A stretch of DNA of 64,000 bases from assembly GCA_947561395.2 (NCBI GenBank), contig OX387185.1, positions 23,565,866 through 23,629,865 on the forward strand. Direction: 5' to 3'. Source of the DNA: Buxus sempervirens. Its lineage: Eukaryota > Streptophyta > Magnoliopsida > Buxales > Buxaceae. Both the position numbers and the translations under genes were made by a program. Of the stretch, positions 45,495-57,000 are shown one piece after another (the first letter of the stretch is position 1; each line of letters begins with the position of its first letter). A model generated the notes under the pieces. It searched no databases and had not been told where the DNA came from. It saw nothing but the letters and a program-made list of their open reading frames with translations.

Positions 45495-45846
45495 ACTTTG
45501 GCTTTGTTGTATTTTGATAAGCATGATGATGTACTTTGTGCCGCGGCGGCACTTTTTTTTTGATTGAAGCATGAATTTATTTTCGCTATGCTATGTTGTT
45601 CAAACTTAACAAAACAAGAACAAGAAATGAAAGAATTAATTCCCTCCAATAGGGCAACTCGGTCTCCGATAGACCACCTCTTCTCAGATAATTGCAATAT
45701 TCTTGGTCGCTGCGACCACCTAATTTCCTTTAACTGCATCTCTCTCATTGAGATCGCAAAACCCAGCAAGTGTTTAAAAACACCCAAGACCTTGAGCTCA
45801 GATCACACCCGTCTGTATCTTCCCAAGATCATTCGGTCAAACCTTT
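45495..45846 (+). other. Spacer between ORF1 and the 142-bp array
   Basis: It contains a T run near 45552 and a GCGGCGGC word, with no coding signal. A CCTAATTTCCTTTAACTGCATC pyrimidine-rich part lies near 45720. Confidence 0.6.
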
Positions 45847-46275
45847 GGGGCACTGAAGCCGCCGGTGATTAAATCGTTTGGTGGATGAACGTCCTGGTAT
45901 AGCCTTCCCCTTGTGAGGCGCCGAAGTCAATGGTGATTAAACCAACGACTAGCTAAGGCACGCCCGGGAACTACTAGCCGAAACCTTTGGGGCACTGAAG
46001 CCACCGGTGATCGAGCCGTTTGGTGGATGAACGTCCTGGTATAGCCTTCCCCTTGTGAGGCGCCGAAGTCAATGGTGATTAAACCAACGACTAGCTAAGG
46101 CACGCCCGGGAACTACTAGCCGAAATCTTGGGGCACTGAAGCCGCCGGTGATTGAGCCGTTTGGTGGATGAACGTCCTGGTATAGCCTTCCCCTTTTGAG
46201 GTGCCGAAGTCAATGGTGATTAAACCAACGACTAGCTAAGGCACTCCCGGGAACTACTAGCCGAAATTAGGCACC
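45847..46275 (+). repeat. 142-bp tandem repeat of G2, three copies
   Basis: Copies start at 45847, 45989 and 46130, each with GGGGCACTGAAGCCGCCGGTG and ending AACTACTAGCCGAAA. A degenerate fourth start at 46268 (GCACCGACGCCGCCAGTGA) leads into array B. The same transition sequence precedes array B in G1 (21187-21300), so the two arrays travel together. Confidence 0.9.
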
Positions 46276-46399
46276 GACGCCGCCAGTGAATGAACTGGAG
46301 ATTGGTTGAGGTACGCCTGGGTGCTGCTTTTCAGCTCACCCCCTGCGGAGACCCTACATCGGTCCAACCCTGTGATTCTGAGCTCAAACAAAACCCCCT

Positions 46400-47495
46400 T
46401 AAATTGAAGGTTCTCTTTCCTTGCCTAAACAGCTAAAATAGATCAGTGATTTAGGGTTCTCTTTCCCAGTCGCTCCCGAGTGACTAAAATAGATCAGTTT
46501 TCCAAATTCTTAGGGTTCTCTTTCCCAGCCACTCTCAAATGGCTAAAATAGATCAGCTTTCAAAAAAAAAAAAACAGGGTTCTCTCTCCCAGTTGCCTAC
46601 GGGTAGCTAAAATAGATTCGGTCACTAGGGTTCTCTTTCCCAGTCGCCCCCGAGCGTTTAAAATAGATCAGTTTTCAAGAAATAGGGTTCTCTCTCCCAG
46701 TTACCTGTGGGTAACTAAAATAGATTCGGTCACTAGGGTTCTCTTTCCCAGTCGCTTCCGAGCGACTAAAATAGATCAGTGTTCAAAATTCTTTGGGTTC
46801 TCTCTCCGAGTTACCTACGGGTAGCTAAAATAGATTCGGTCATTAGGGTTCTCTCTCCCAGTTACTTGCGGGTAGCTAAAATAGATTCGGTCACCAGGGT
46901 TCTCTTTCCCAGTCGCTTCCAAGCGACTAAAATAGATCAGCTTTCAGAAAAATAGGGTTCTCTCTCCCAGTTACCTACGGGTAGCTAAAATAGATCAGTT
47001 GATTCAAAACCAGGTTCTCTTCCCTTGTTGCCCTAGGGTAGCTAAAATAGATCAGTTAGTCCAAATCCAATCAAAAAAATCAGTCTTCCAAATTCATTGA
47101 GGTTCTCTTCCCTTGTTACCTGTGGGTAGCTAAAATAGATCAGTTAATTCATTAAGGTTCTCTTCCCTTGTTACCTATGGGTAGCTAAAATAGATCAGTT
47201 AATTCATTAAGGTTCTCTTCCCTTGTTACCTATGGGTAGCTAAAATAGATCAGTTAATTCATTAAGGTTCTCTTCCCTTGTTACCTATGGGTAGCTAAAA
47301 TAGATCGGTCTTCAAATTCATTAAAGGTTCTCTTCCCTTGTTACCTACGGGTAGCTAAAATAGATCAGTTAATTCATTAAGGTTCTCTTCCCTTGTTACC
47401 TACGGGTAACTAAAATAGATCAGTTGATTCAAAGTTTAGGTTCTCTTCCCTTGTTGCCTTAGGGTAGCTAAAATAGATCAGTTAGTCAAATCATA
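46400..47495 (+). repeat. Array B in G2: TTCCC-[hairpin]-TAAAATAGATCAG tandem repeat
   Basis: More than 20 units of about 48-60 bp. Perfect stems include AGTTAC/GTAACT (about 46698-46715), AGTCGC/GCGACT (about 46751-46768 and again about 46910-46927) and AGCCA/TGGCT (about 46531-46548). Wobble-paired stems include AGTTGC/GTAGCT. The flanks are constant. In G2 the array lies between ORF1 and gag; in G1 it lies downstream of gag. Confidence 0.9.
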
Positions 47496-47582
47496 TCATG
47501 AAACAAAAAAAAATAAATGAATACATTCAATCAGATAAAATTGTGTAATCAATTTGTGTAAAATTGCACTAATGCCTGCAAA

Positions 47583-50500
47583 TTGTCCCACCAGGTACCA
47601 AAAATTGCTTTCAGAAGTCCGTACTTGTTAAGATCGAGGAGAAGGCTCGATATGGAACAGCAAGGAGAACAGACGCCGCCAGGGCAGCATCCGGCAGAGT
47701 CCAGTCATACCCAAGTGGTCAATGAGATGCAGCAAAGGATGGACAGTATGGGTTCCATCATCCAGGAACTGATGATAGAATTGAGGGAATTGAGGCAGGC
47801 CCCACCGGCAGCACCAGTTGCCCAGCAGCCGCAGCCACAGTTCCCACCACAAGCAGAAGTGGTGCCACCACCACGTCCAGTAAATCCCCCTCCCCTGGCA
47901 CCACCACCGCCACCGGCAGCGCCATTTCATGTGGCACAACCAGATCAATTTCTGCCTATCCATCTGGGACAGGGTGATGAGGACTGGTACAGAACCCAGG
48001 AATCGCAGTTTGAGGAGAAACTGACAGCAGTAAGGGAGGAGAACAGAACAGAAATGGCCGCCCTGAAGGAGCAGCTCAAACAGCTCCAACCCAGCACAGT
48101 GCAAAGTGAGGCTACCCTGGAAAGCCTTTGTTTCTTTTCAGACATCCAACTCCCGGCTAAGTTCAAATGCCCTGAGTTGCACCAATTTGACGGCATTGGG
48201 TGCCCACTAAACCATTTAAGGTCGTACTCAGGCGACATGTGCCAGTATGCTAAGGAAAAGCGAATCATGGTACAATTCTTCCAGAAGTCTTTAACAGGGG
48301 CCGCTTACTCTTGGTTTTTGAGTCTAGACAAAGCTAAGATAAAGACATGGAATGACCTGGCAGCAGTCTTCATCCAGCAGTACCGCCTAAATAGTCAGAT
48401 TGTACAGACTAGGGCAGAACTACAGAGGTTGACTAAGAAGAGCCACGAGTCGGTGAGAGAATATGCTAAACGCTGGAAGGAGTTGGCGACACTGGTACAG
48501 CCGCCACTGTTGGAACAAGAGATGACATCTCTGTTCATTGCGTCACTAGGACAGCCGTTCTTCACTTTGCTGCTGGGGCAAAGTACCTCGAATTTCAACG
48601 ACCTAATTTTAACTGCGGATCGGATTGAGGATGCAGTAAGAGCCGGGAAAATAGATGGCAGTGGACAGAGTGCTGCACCAAGGAGGCCAGTGACGGGACA
48701 GGCTAGCAGAAACCAGGGGCAAGAGCCCCGAAGGCAGGAACAGCAGGCAGTGAACTATGTGCACCCGGCACAGCCTTATCACTTCTCCCAAGGACCAGAG
48801 GCAGTGGCACCCCAAGGAACCGGGCAGACAGCTTACCAAGGGGTAAGAAAGACGAAAGAAGAATTCGAAGCTAGGATGAAACGGGTTTTCACCCCACTAC
48901 CGTATGCGCCGGCAGAGTTGCTACCTACTTTGTTGAAGAAAGGGTACTTGCAAATCAAACCCCCGAATCCCAGACTGGTCAACGCCAGAAGCTACAATGT
49001 GGCAGAATGGTGCGAGTATCACTCTGGTGCTCCGAGGCATCACACTAATCGGTGCTGGGATCTAAGGCACGATATCCAAGACCTAATTGATAGCAGGCGC
49101 ATCACGGTCGACCCCCCAGCACCACAGGCTCAGACCCCCGCAGCTGGTGTCACCACAAACCCTCTTCCTGACCATTCCAAGGCCTCAACCAGTAAGTCAG
49201 CTAATCAGGTGAGCTGTGACCAGGGCACTGGGCAGTTTGACCTGTCTGTACTGATTGGCCAACCAGGGCAGACAGTGAAGGTGCAGCTTCAAGCAGAAAC
49301 CCACTCGACAGCAATTGCAGTCAAGGAGAATACAGAGGTCTACATCTGTGCGATAGAGGATGAGCCTCAGAGCAGTGAGGAAGTCACGGGGCCATGGAAC
49401 CCCATGCAATGCGGATGGATCAGTGACTCCCCGTCCCCTCCACGCAGGGAAGGAGTGGGCAGTTCTGAAGGACCTTGGTTTCGAGATGGGCCACAGGACA
49501 CCGATGCATCAGTGGGAAGTTCAAGGGTACCCCCGCAGCTGTCTACTGGATGGCCGCAGGAGTATATGTCTGCAACGTCAGAGCCAGACTCGCAGTCCCT
49601 CACCGATCTCCTATCAGATGAACCAAGTTCTGAATCCCTCTCCCATGGCACGCCCGAGTGGCCTGGCCTCCCGCATGTCACAGTAGAAGGGGAGCCATCA
49701 TCCACTTCTGAACTTGCAAGCCCACCTGATCCTTATGAGAGCTCAGATGAATCCGCTGGTGCAGACTCAGAAAACGAATCAGCAGCAAACTCCCGAGTGG
49801 AAAGTAGGACAATAAACGCCATTGAAGAAGGCGGCGATGACTTCCCTACTGATCTCCCTCTGGTGCATTTCCACCCATCCACAGACCAAGAGTTCGTCTA
49901 CCCTACCCCTCTCCCCAACCCCTCCGCCCTCAACATCCATTACATCATGGACTCGCCCCCACAAGACCCATTCTCCCTTTCATTTGAACCACCCACCCTC
50001 AACCTCTCACAACTCAAACTGGAACCACCCTCGTACAACACGGTGTCCCCACCTTACCTCACCCAATCTTTCTACCACCAAGCCACCACCACCACTGCTG
50101 AAGCAGAAATCGATCGGATCACCCGATCCGGTCGATACATAAACACCGACCCCCCACCCACACCAGAGGAGGGAGCCGAAGCAGAAGCAAAAAGGAAAGA
50201 AAAAGGGAAGGAAGTGGTTACAGAATTGCCACCGACCCTCAAGAGAAAGGGAAGGGCCATAGAAGAGGAAGTCACAGATTTGCAACATAGTGTCTACACT
50301 CCCGAATATGATCTCCTCCAGCAATTGAACAAGATACCCGCCCAAATTTCCATAATGAGGCTCTTGATTGATTCAGAGAAGCACCGGGCAGTGCTGATGA
50401 AGGTCCTGGGTGACGCACATGTACCGGCGGACATTGACCCTGAGCAGCTAGGGGCAGTGGTGTCAGTGATCATGGCACCACAGGCTATCTCCTTTTCGGC

Positions 50501-51824
50501 AGCAGACCTACCATCTGAAGGGTGCAACCACATCGAGCCGCTCTACATAACTGTGAAATGTACTGATCTCATCATAAAACGTGCCATGATTGACAATGGG
50601 TCGGCTTTGAACATATGCCCGATGAGGACGTTTCACAGTTTACAATTGGATCCTTCAATGATCAAGCCAAGCGCCCATAATGTCAGAGGTTTCGACAACG
50701 CCAGAAGAGACTCACTGGGAGAGGTCACTTTGGTGATCATAATTGCAGATAGGCCCTTTACCATGGACTTTGAGGTCATGGATATCAACGCCTCATTTAA
50801 TCTGCTGATCGGGAGGCCTTGGCTGCATCAGGCAGGAGCAGTATCTTCCACACTGCACAGGATGGTCCGGTTCGTATCAGGCAACGAACTCATAACAGTA
50901 CATGCTGAGGATCACCGAGAGTTTGAAAGGGTTGGAGTACCCTATGTGGATTATGAGTTACCCACCACACTCAATTTCCAAGCTGTGGAGATGGTGCAGG
51001 TGAATAATATCCCTGAGTCTAAAAGGGGGCGACGACTCTCGAAGAGGCAAAGAAAGAACATGTTTAGTGCTGCTGACTGCGCAGACTGGGGTCTCAGAGC
51101 AGGCGAAGGACTAGGCAAGTACAAGCAAGGCATCAGGGTAGCCATCAAACCTTATAAGCAGACCACTGGGTTTGGACTGGGGTTTAGGCCGCAGCCAGAA
51201 GACTACTCCCGACTCCTTGGGAACCGCACCGAAAGGAAAAGATCCAGAACTGAAGGAAGAGACCCCCACTGGCCCATATGCGTGCACGAGAACTTGTACC
51301 ACCGCTTCTCTAACATGGAGCGTGAAGCAGCCCAGGCTATCGAGAACATAGTCCCCCAAGGGTGGGGAGATGAGTTTCTGGATACCCCTGCCATGGAAGA
51401 AGACTACTTGCAAGGACTGGCTCAGATGCTCTGGGAGGAGCCACCATCTATGGAAATGATGGGAGATGTAGTAGAGGTAGACCCATTGGCTCCTGAGGGG
51501 TCGCCAGATGGCCTGCCAGCATTGGTCGCCTTGGACTCAGTTGACGAAGTCACCATGGCCTTCGCCCCACCAGATGAACAGTTCGTCCCTGACGGGATCC
51601 CAGTCGACTCTGCGATTGTGATAGAAGCGCCACCACCTGCTCCCATTGAGGGATCCAAAGAAGAAGGCCCAATCATGTATGTTTGCATGATGGAAGGGCG
51701 AGACAGCTCAGGAGCACCAACTCGCAGGCCAAGGTCGCCTCCTCCACCCCCTCATATCCCGCACCCCAGAACTCGCAACGGTCTGAACCGCAGTCAAACT
51801 GTACTATGCCTAAGATCATTCTGA
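47583..51824 (+). CDS. gag-protease polyprotein of G2 with a G-patch-like segment
   Basis: One open frame of 1413 codons. The likely start is Met24 at 47652 (MEQQGEQTPPG), because the preceding codons look like a processed leader. Residue layout: a Gln/Pro-rich segment at 75-125; coiled coil about 140-185; Retrotrans_gag core 192-357 (AAYSWFLSLDK, WNDLAAVFIQQY, ESVREYAKRW); a knuckle-like CEYHSGAPRHHTNRCWDLRH near 480; a long Ser/Pro/Glu-rich linker 520-890; a retroviral-type aspartic protease about 985-1090 with IDNGSALNICP as active-site motif and LLIGRPWLH as flap-side landmark; a G-patch-like segment about 1160-1208 (LRAGEGLGKYKQGI, then GLGF). It forms particles and matures gag. The expected reverse transcriptase and integrase are not recognised after it. 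Confidence 0.88.
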   Translation: MSHQVPKIAFRSPYLLRSRRRLDMEQQGEQTPPGQHPAESSHTQVVNEMQQRMDSMGSIIQELMIELRELRQAPPAAPVAQQPQPQFPPQAEVVPPPRPVNPPPLAPPPPPAAPFHVAQPDQFLPIHLGQGDEDWYRTQESQFEEKLTAVREENRTEMAALKEQLKQLQPSTVQSEATLESLCFFSDIQLPAKFKCPELHQFDGIGCPLNHLRSYSGDMCQYAKEKRIMVQFFQKSLTGAAYSWFLSLDKAKIKTWNDLAAVFIQQYRLNSQIVQTRAELQRLTKKSHESVREYAKRWKELATLVQPPLLEQEMTSLFIASLGQPFFTLLLGQSTSNFNDLILTADRIEDAVRAGKIDGSGQSAAPRRPVTGQASRNQGQEPRRQEQQAVNYVHPAQPYHFSQGPEAVAPQGTGQTAYQGVRKTKEEFEARMKRVFTPLPYAPAELLPTLLKKGYLQIKPPNPRLVNARSYNVAEWCEYHSGAPRHHTNRCWDLRHDIQDLIDSRRITVDPPAPQAQTPAAGVTTNPLPDHSKASTSKSANQVSCDQGTGQFDLSVLIGQPGQTVKVQLQAETHSTAIAVKENTEVYICAIEDEPQSSEEVTGPWNPMQCGWISDSPSPPRREGVGSSEGPWFRDGPQDTDASVGSSRVPPQLSTGWPQEYMSATSEPDSQSLTDLLSDEPSSESLSHGTPEWPGLPHVTVEGEPSSTSELASPPDPYESSDESAGADSENESAANSRVESRTINAIEEGGDDFPTDLPLVHFHPSTDQEFVYPTPLPNPSALNIHYIMDSPPQDPFSLSFEPPTLNLSQLKLEPPSYNTVSPPYLTQSFYHQATTTTAEAEIDRITRSGRYINTDPPPTPEEGAEAEAKRKEKGKEVVTELPPTLKRKGRAIEEEVTDLQHSVYTPEYDLLQQLNKIPAQISIMRLLIDSEKHRAVLMKVLGDAHVPADIDPEQLGAVVSVIMAPQAISFSAADLPSEGCNHIEPLYITVKCTDLIIKRAMIDNGSALNICPMRTFHSLQLDPSMIKPSAHNVRGFDNARRDSLGEVTLVIIIADRPFTMDFEVMDINASFNLLIGRPWLHQAGAVSSTLHRMVRFVSGNELITVHAEDHREFERVGVPYVDYELPTTLNFQAVEMVQVNNIPESKRGRRLSKRQRKNMFSAADCADWGLRAGEGLGKYKQGIRVAIKPYKQTTGFGLGFRPQPEDYSRLLGNRTERKRSRTEGRDPHWPICVHENLYHRFSNMEREAAQAIENIVPQGWGDEFLDTPAMEEDYLQGLAQMLWEEPPSMEMMGDVVEVDPLAPEGSPDGLPALVALDSVDEVTMAFAPPDEQFVPDGIPVDSAIVIEAPPPAPIEGSKEEGPIMYVCMMEGRDSSGAPTRRPRSPPPPPHIPHPRTRNGLNRSQTVLCLRSF

Positions 51825-54059
51825 TTGGGAAGTGAAGAGAGGCCATCCTTGACTCTCCTTTAAACTGTAAATCCTTCCAAATACCTTAAATTCTCCCCTA
51901 GTTAGACAATTTTGAGCCTTAAAATTCTTTCAACCCGTTGCAAGTGTTCTACACACCAAATGGGGCATTCCTGGCAAAGCAAAAAGAAACCGGGCATTCT
52001 TGCCCAGAAAAACCTCAAAAAGAAGAGAAAATGCAACAAGGAAAAAAGGAAAGAAAAAAAAGAAGAAACAGAGAAAATGGGGAGATGTTCGCCCCGCCAA
52101 AAATATAGAGATACAAATAAGCCAGGATGTAAGTCCCACCAACAATAAAAGTAGCACACTTTGCAAACACAAATAATTAAGTTTTTTTGAGCCATCTATC
52201 CTTTCTTTCATAACCAAGATCAAGCCTACATTTCGTCCTATCTCTAAGACCTCTCAGATCCCAAAAGGAATGATCAGGGCAAACAGTTAGGTCTGCATTC
52301 ATCAGCAATGACGGAATTCAGAGTTTCCTAGAAAGGCTGGACACAGCGAAAACCCGAAAAAAGGGCGTTGCGTGGTTAGTCAAAAAAAAAAAAAAGAAGA
52401 AGAAGAAAAAAAGAGCTGGTCACATCTGGTTTGAGCAGAGCAAGATACAGAGGAGAGCAGTGATAGTGGCAGGTAGTAAAATGAGAAAGTTGAACAGATT
52501 TGAGAGGTCCAGACTGGCAGGTTGCGCCCGAGTCAAAGACTTCACAGTGGCCTGTGATGACAATACTTTTGAAAATACCAAGCACTCCAAGTCCCGTCTG
52601 ACCTCGGGAAATTTCTTTGATATTGCAAACACAGGCACACACTGACACACCTGTTTTCTCTATAATTGTTCTGCTTAACTGTTTTGAGCTCCACATTGGG
52701 CTACTAACCTGAGTTGATAATTTCTTAACCTTGGCAAAGGCCGCTTCTGGTTGCGGTGGGCAAAAGGCTCAGAGCAAGAAGAGAATAAAAGAAGTGTTTT
52801 GCATTCCCCAGCTATTCCATGGCTAACATGTTGTCTTTTCCCACCTTCACAGGTACAGCAAAAGAGGGATAACGAACGTCTTCTCCAAAATCCCCAGCTG
52901 AGTTCCTTCAATAAACGGAGAATTACAACCTCCAAAAATCCCCAGTGGAAGGCCTTCAGCAAACAAGGGACGACACCCTTACATCCCCAGTAGAGTCCTC
53001 TCAAGCAATAAGAGAATGATACCGGATGACGTAGACTTATCAAGCCTCGCCCAGTCTGAAGAGGCCGGCTTTGCGAAGAAGAGCGGAAAGAAGACAAGCA
53101 AGCTCGCATCAATCCCTGGTGGAGCCTCTCGCACTCAACAAGAGCTTGAACGAACATGAAGAATTCGCACCCAAGCAGAGGGAGAAGGCCTTATGAAGGA
53201 AAATTGCAGCGTGAGGAATCCCCACTTATCCCCAGCGGAGCATCCTTCCCCGGGGAACTCCCACGCTTGTCACTAACAAGGCTCGACCCGAAAGAAGAGG
53301 CGATAAGGAAAAATAGATTCCTGCCCAATCCCCAGCAACAGTCACTCCAAGCTGGGGAGCCTCTACAAGAGGGAAAGCCAATCAGAAAGCACTGCAGAAG
53401 AAGGAATGACAAGATATGAAGAAGAATGAGCATAAATGAAGATATCATCGGGCAAGATGGCCCCTTTTGTAATTTTTGATTTCACACTTTTGTAAATAGA
53501 GTAGAGCAGGTGTGTGGGCTCCCTTGAGGCACTGGACAGCGCTGGAAGCACCTCCTCACCGATAGCAGCTCCTCCTCCACTCTTCCTTCCTCCTTTCTCC
53601 ATTCGGTCCACATCCTAACCCGACCCTGGGCCTCCAAATCCTAATAGTAAACAACAAAAAAAAGGGGAAGAGAGAGAAGAAGAAAATGCAAGCAAGCTTC
53701 AAGTAAAACACAAAATGGATCAGAAGTCTGAAGTCACCTAAAAGCTTTAATGGAACAAACAAGAAGAAAAGAATATTGTCAAGTGTCTGGCATCAACGCC
53801 GAAACAGGTTGGCGAGCTCAAGTCCAATCTAATCTCTTTCAAACTTAAACTAAAATTCTGAAGAGTTGCCCAACAAAAACCCGAAAAGCAAAGGGTAAGG
53901 AAACTCTGAAGCCAGGAAGTGACGCCACATGATTTGGCCGCTTCCTTGTCAAAATGAAAACTTCAAAGGACTAAGCTCGTCGACCATGTCGACAGAAATG
54001 CCAAGCGCAAAAACGAGATTCTTTTTCTCTTTGCCGTTCATCCGCAAGGTGACTCCGGC
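51825..54059 (+). other. 3' non-coding region of G2
   Basis: It contains the GAGGCCATCCTTGACTCTCC block (homologous to P at 8250, G1 at 18140 and R at 63550), purine runs, and a series of CCCCAG(T/C)GGAG words between 52800 and 53350. Then come the CATCAACGCCGAAACAGG block (about 53785) and the GTCGACCATGTCGACAG motif (about 53980). Small frames here show no domain. Confidence 0.78.
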
Positions 54060-54072
54060 AAAGAGGGGCAGC
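54060..54072 (+). promoter_or_regulatory. Polypurine tract of G2 with overlapping hairpin arm
   Basis: AAAGAGGGGCAGC precedes the 3' LTR. The arm CGGCAAAGAG (54056-54065) pairs perfectly with CTCTTTGCCG at 54027-54036. Confidence 0.85.
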
Positions 54073-57000
54073 TGTAAGCACCTCATTTTTGCGCTCCCAG
54101 AAAAAAACCAAAAATGCAAACCCTGGACAGAAAGTCAAACCCTAAGGGGTGAAAAGTTGACTTTTTGATCAAGTGAAAATTGGCCACCTCGCTTTATGCC
54201 ATTGGATAGAGAATCTCGACACGGTTCCAACGCAACTGAGTTTGCAGGAATCGGGGTTCGGACGAAGGTTCGGCGGGCGGTCAAACTTAAGGAAAAGCCA
54301 AGAGTTGACTTTTCCTCGAATTCCGTGCCAAGTACCTTGCTTTATATCATTGGATAGAGAATCTCGACACGATCCCAACGCAACTGAGTTTGCAGGAATC
54401 GGGGTCCGGATGAAGGTTCTGCGGGCGGTCAAACTTGAGCAGAGCCAAAAGTTGACTTTCTGCTAAAATCCGATCCGGAGGCCTACCCCTAGGTCATGGG
54501 ATGGAGGGCTCCGATACGATTCTAATGAAACTAAGTTTGCCCAGATCGGAGTCCGGATGAAGGAAATATGAGCTGACGAAATTCCCGGGCAACAAAACCG
54601 GCAATCTGCACACGTGGCAAAAAGCTGCACACGTGGCGAGTTGCGCAGGAAAATATCTCGGGGATTAAATCCGTAAATATCCAAACATACGAAATATCCC
54701 AGGGACTAAATCCGTGAAAATCCGAGAATATCGGATTAAATCAAAAATTGCCAGGGACTAAATCCGAATTTTTTAGATTTTTACGTCCGGTGAGCGGCGG
54801 CATTAAATGATTTTCATCATTATGCCGCTCGCGCGGACGTGGCGAGCGGCATGCGCTCACCTGGAGCTGGGCGCCAAGGTGGGCGCATACCCTTTTTTTT
54901 CGCTTATATAAGCCGCGCGGCATTTCGCGCAGAGGGGTTGGAAGACTTCTCGAAAAAAAACTAAGTGTTAGGATTTTTGGAGGGTTCGAAGGGTTTTTGT
55001 CTGGTTTTCTTCTTCCTTCACCCGAAGCCCTCCTCTCTTCATCCCTGCTTGCCCCCAAAAAAAAAACCCAAGAGGCTCACCCTTCTTTGGTTCTTCTCCA
55101 TTTCCACCCAAGCAAGGGGAAGCTTGCTACTGTTGGTGCGGTGAAGTGGAGGATCCTGCCGCTATCTGGTTTCGAGGAGGCTCCCACATTCGGCTCCAGA
55201 ACTCAAGAACCACCAGGTGAGGATCCCTGTTACTTTGGTTTACACATATATGAATATGCGATGTTCTTTTGTAAGCCGGTCTTATTCAGTGGTATGAAAC
55301 CACTGCCATGAAAACTTGCCATGTTTTTCCTTTTCACTTCCATCTGATGAAGACCACCAAGTAAGGAAGAGGAAGATGCATGTGTTGCTCGCGCTGAAAA
55401 GGGAGCATGTTCCCAAGTTCCCTTCATCCCTTGTATCCCTGTAAACCCCCCTCTTCATTCCCTTCTTCGGATGTTAGCATGCATGTTTGAAGGGCCAGTC
55501 TGTGGATGGGATTGCATGTTGTTTTCTTTGTTTTTATTGTGCTGGACTTGCTAACATGCCCCCCAACCCCCTGCCTATGCTGTTTGCTCCTTGTTGCGCC
55601 CCTGTAAGCATGCTCCCATCATCCCATTAACTGTCTGTAGTCCTAGGACTGTGTTGTTTTGTGATAATGGGGTTTGGTTTCCTTTTTAGTGATATGGAGT
55701 TGTGTATTTAATCAATTAGATTAATTCCAATGCATGTGTAAGTATCTCCTGGGGTGGCCGAAGCCCTGGGAGGGCTTACAGAGCCTAAAAAATGAGTTAC
55801 AGACCTTAAAAGCAGCTCAGAAATGGAGTTTGAAAGAAAAACCGAGAACATCGAGTATCCGCGAAGCTCGCGCGCACCTTCGCGCGAGGCTCGCGCTCAC
55901 CTCTTTTTTTTTGTGTTTTCGCTGTTTTTGGTCCGCCCGGCCCGCGCCTACCTCGCGCCTAGTGCCCGAGGTCGATGCATACCCCTAAAAACATGCCAAA
56001 TTGGACATCCCCTTGGACCCAGCACAATGAGCCAGTTTTTTTTCTGACAGAGTGTCCATCTTGCGTTTTGTTTCTGTGATTATTGCTGGATGTAAATGCC
56101 ATTTCCGAAACGAACCGGATAAACCAATAGGGTTTCCGGGTCACCCGGAAACCCGACATGGGACTTGGACTCCCGACCCGGAAACCCGACATGGGACTTG
56201 GACTCCCGGTCCAACTTGACTTCCAGTGGGCCTTCCAACGGGGCCCACCAAGCCCAATAAACACCAAAGCATGCCATTAAAATAACTTAAGTAAAATGAA
56301 CAATTTGAACCGGGCGGGCCAAACCCAATGCGGCCCACCCGAGCCTTGTTGTGTGAAATTGATGCATGAATTGCGTGGTTTGGCCGAGACCAAGGGCAAG
56401 GGCCTACCGGGCCCGCCAAAGCCCACTAACCGAACCAAGGAAGGGTGCAAACCCTAATTTCTGGTAACTTGGGCTTACAAGCCCAGATTTGGACTACGGG
56501 CCCCAAGCCCAGTGTCCAGCTCACTTTGGCAGATTAAAAAGATAAATCTAATAAAAATACTTGGCCACCATGTGGGCCCACCTTAGGGGCCCACAAACCA
56601 GTCCGGCCCACTTGTGCATGAAAAACACTTAATCTTCAAAGCTTAACTTAAAGTAAAATCTGTTGAACTAACCAAAGCCCAAAGGACCTCTCAGGCTAGA
56701 CTGAGGTCCACAAGGGTACACGGGCTTCACTAAGCCCACCAAGGATACCGTGGGCCTTCCAACAGGGCCCACCCAACCAGACCCAGATCACCTAATTAAA
56801 CAAGATGAAAGCAATTAAAGGGACCCACACCACTCAGGTGGTCCCGCCAGACTTAACCAAACTGCATATCGGATTAGGAAGCGGGTGAGACCAATGGAAG
56901 CTGACTCAAACTAGGGAACCCACGGGACCCGTCATCCGACGGGGTGGACCGGGGTGTCTACGGACTTCCCCGGACCACAACCGAGAACAGACTTAGAATC

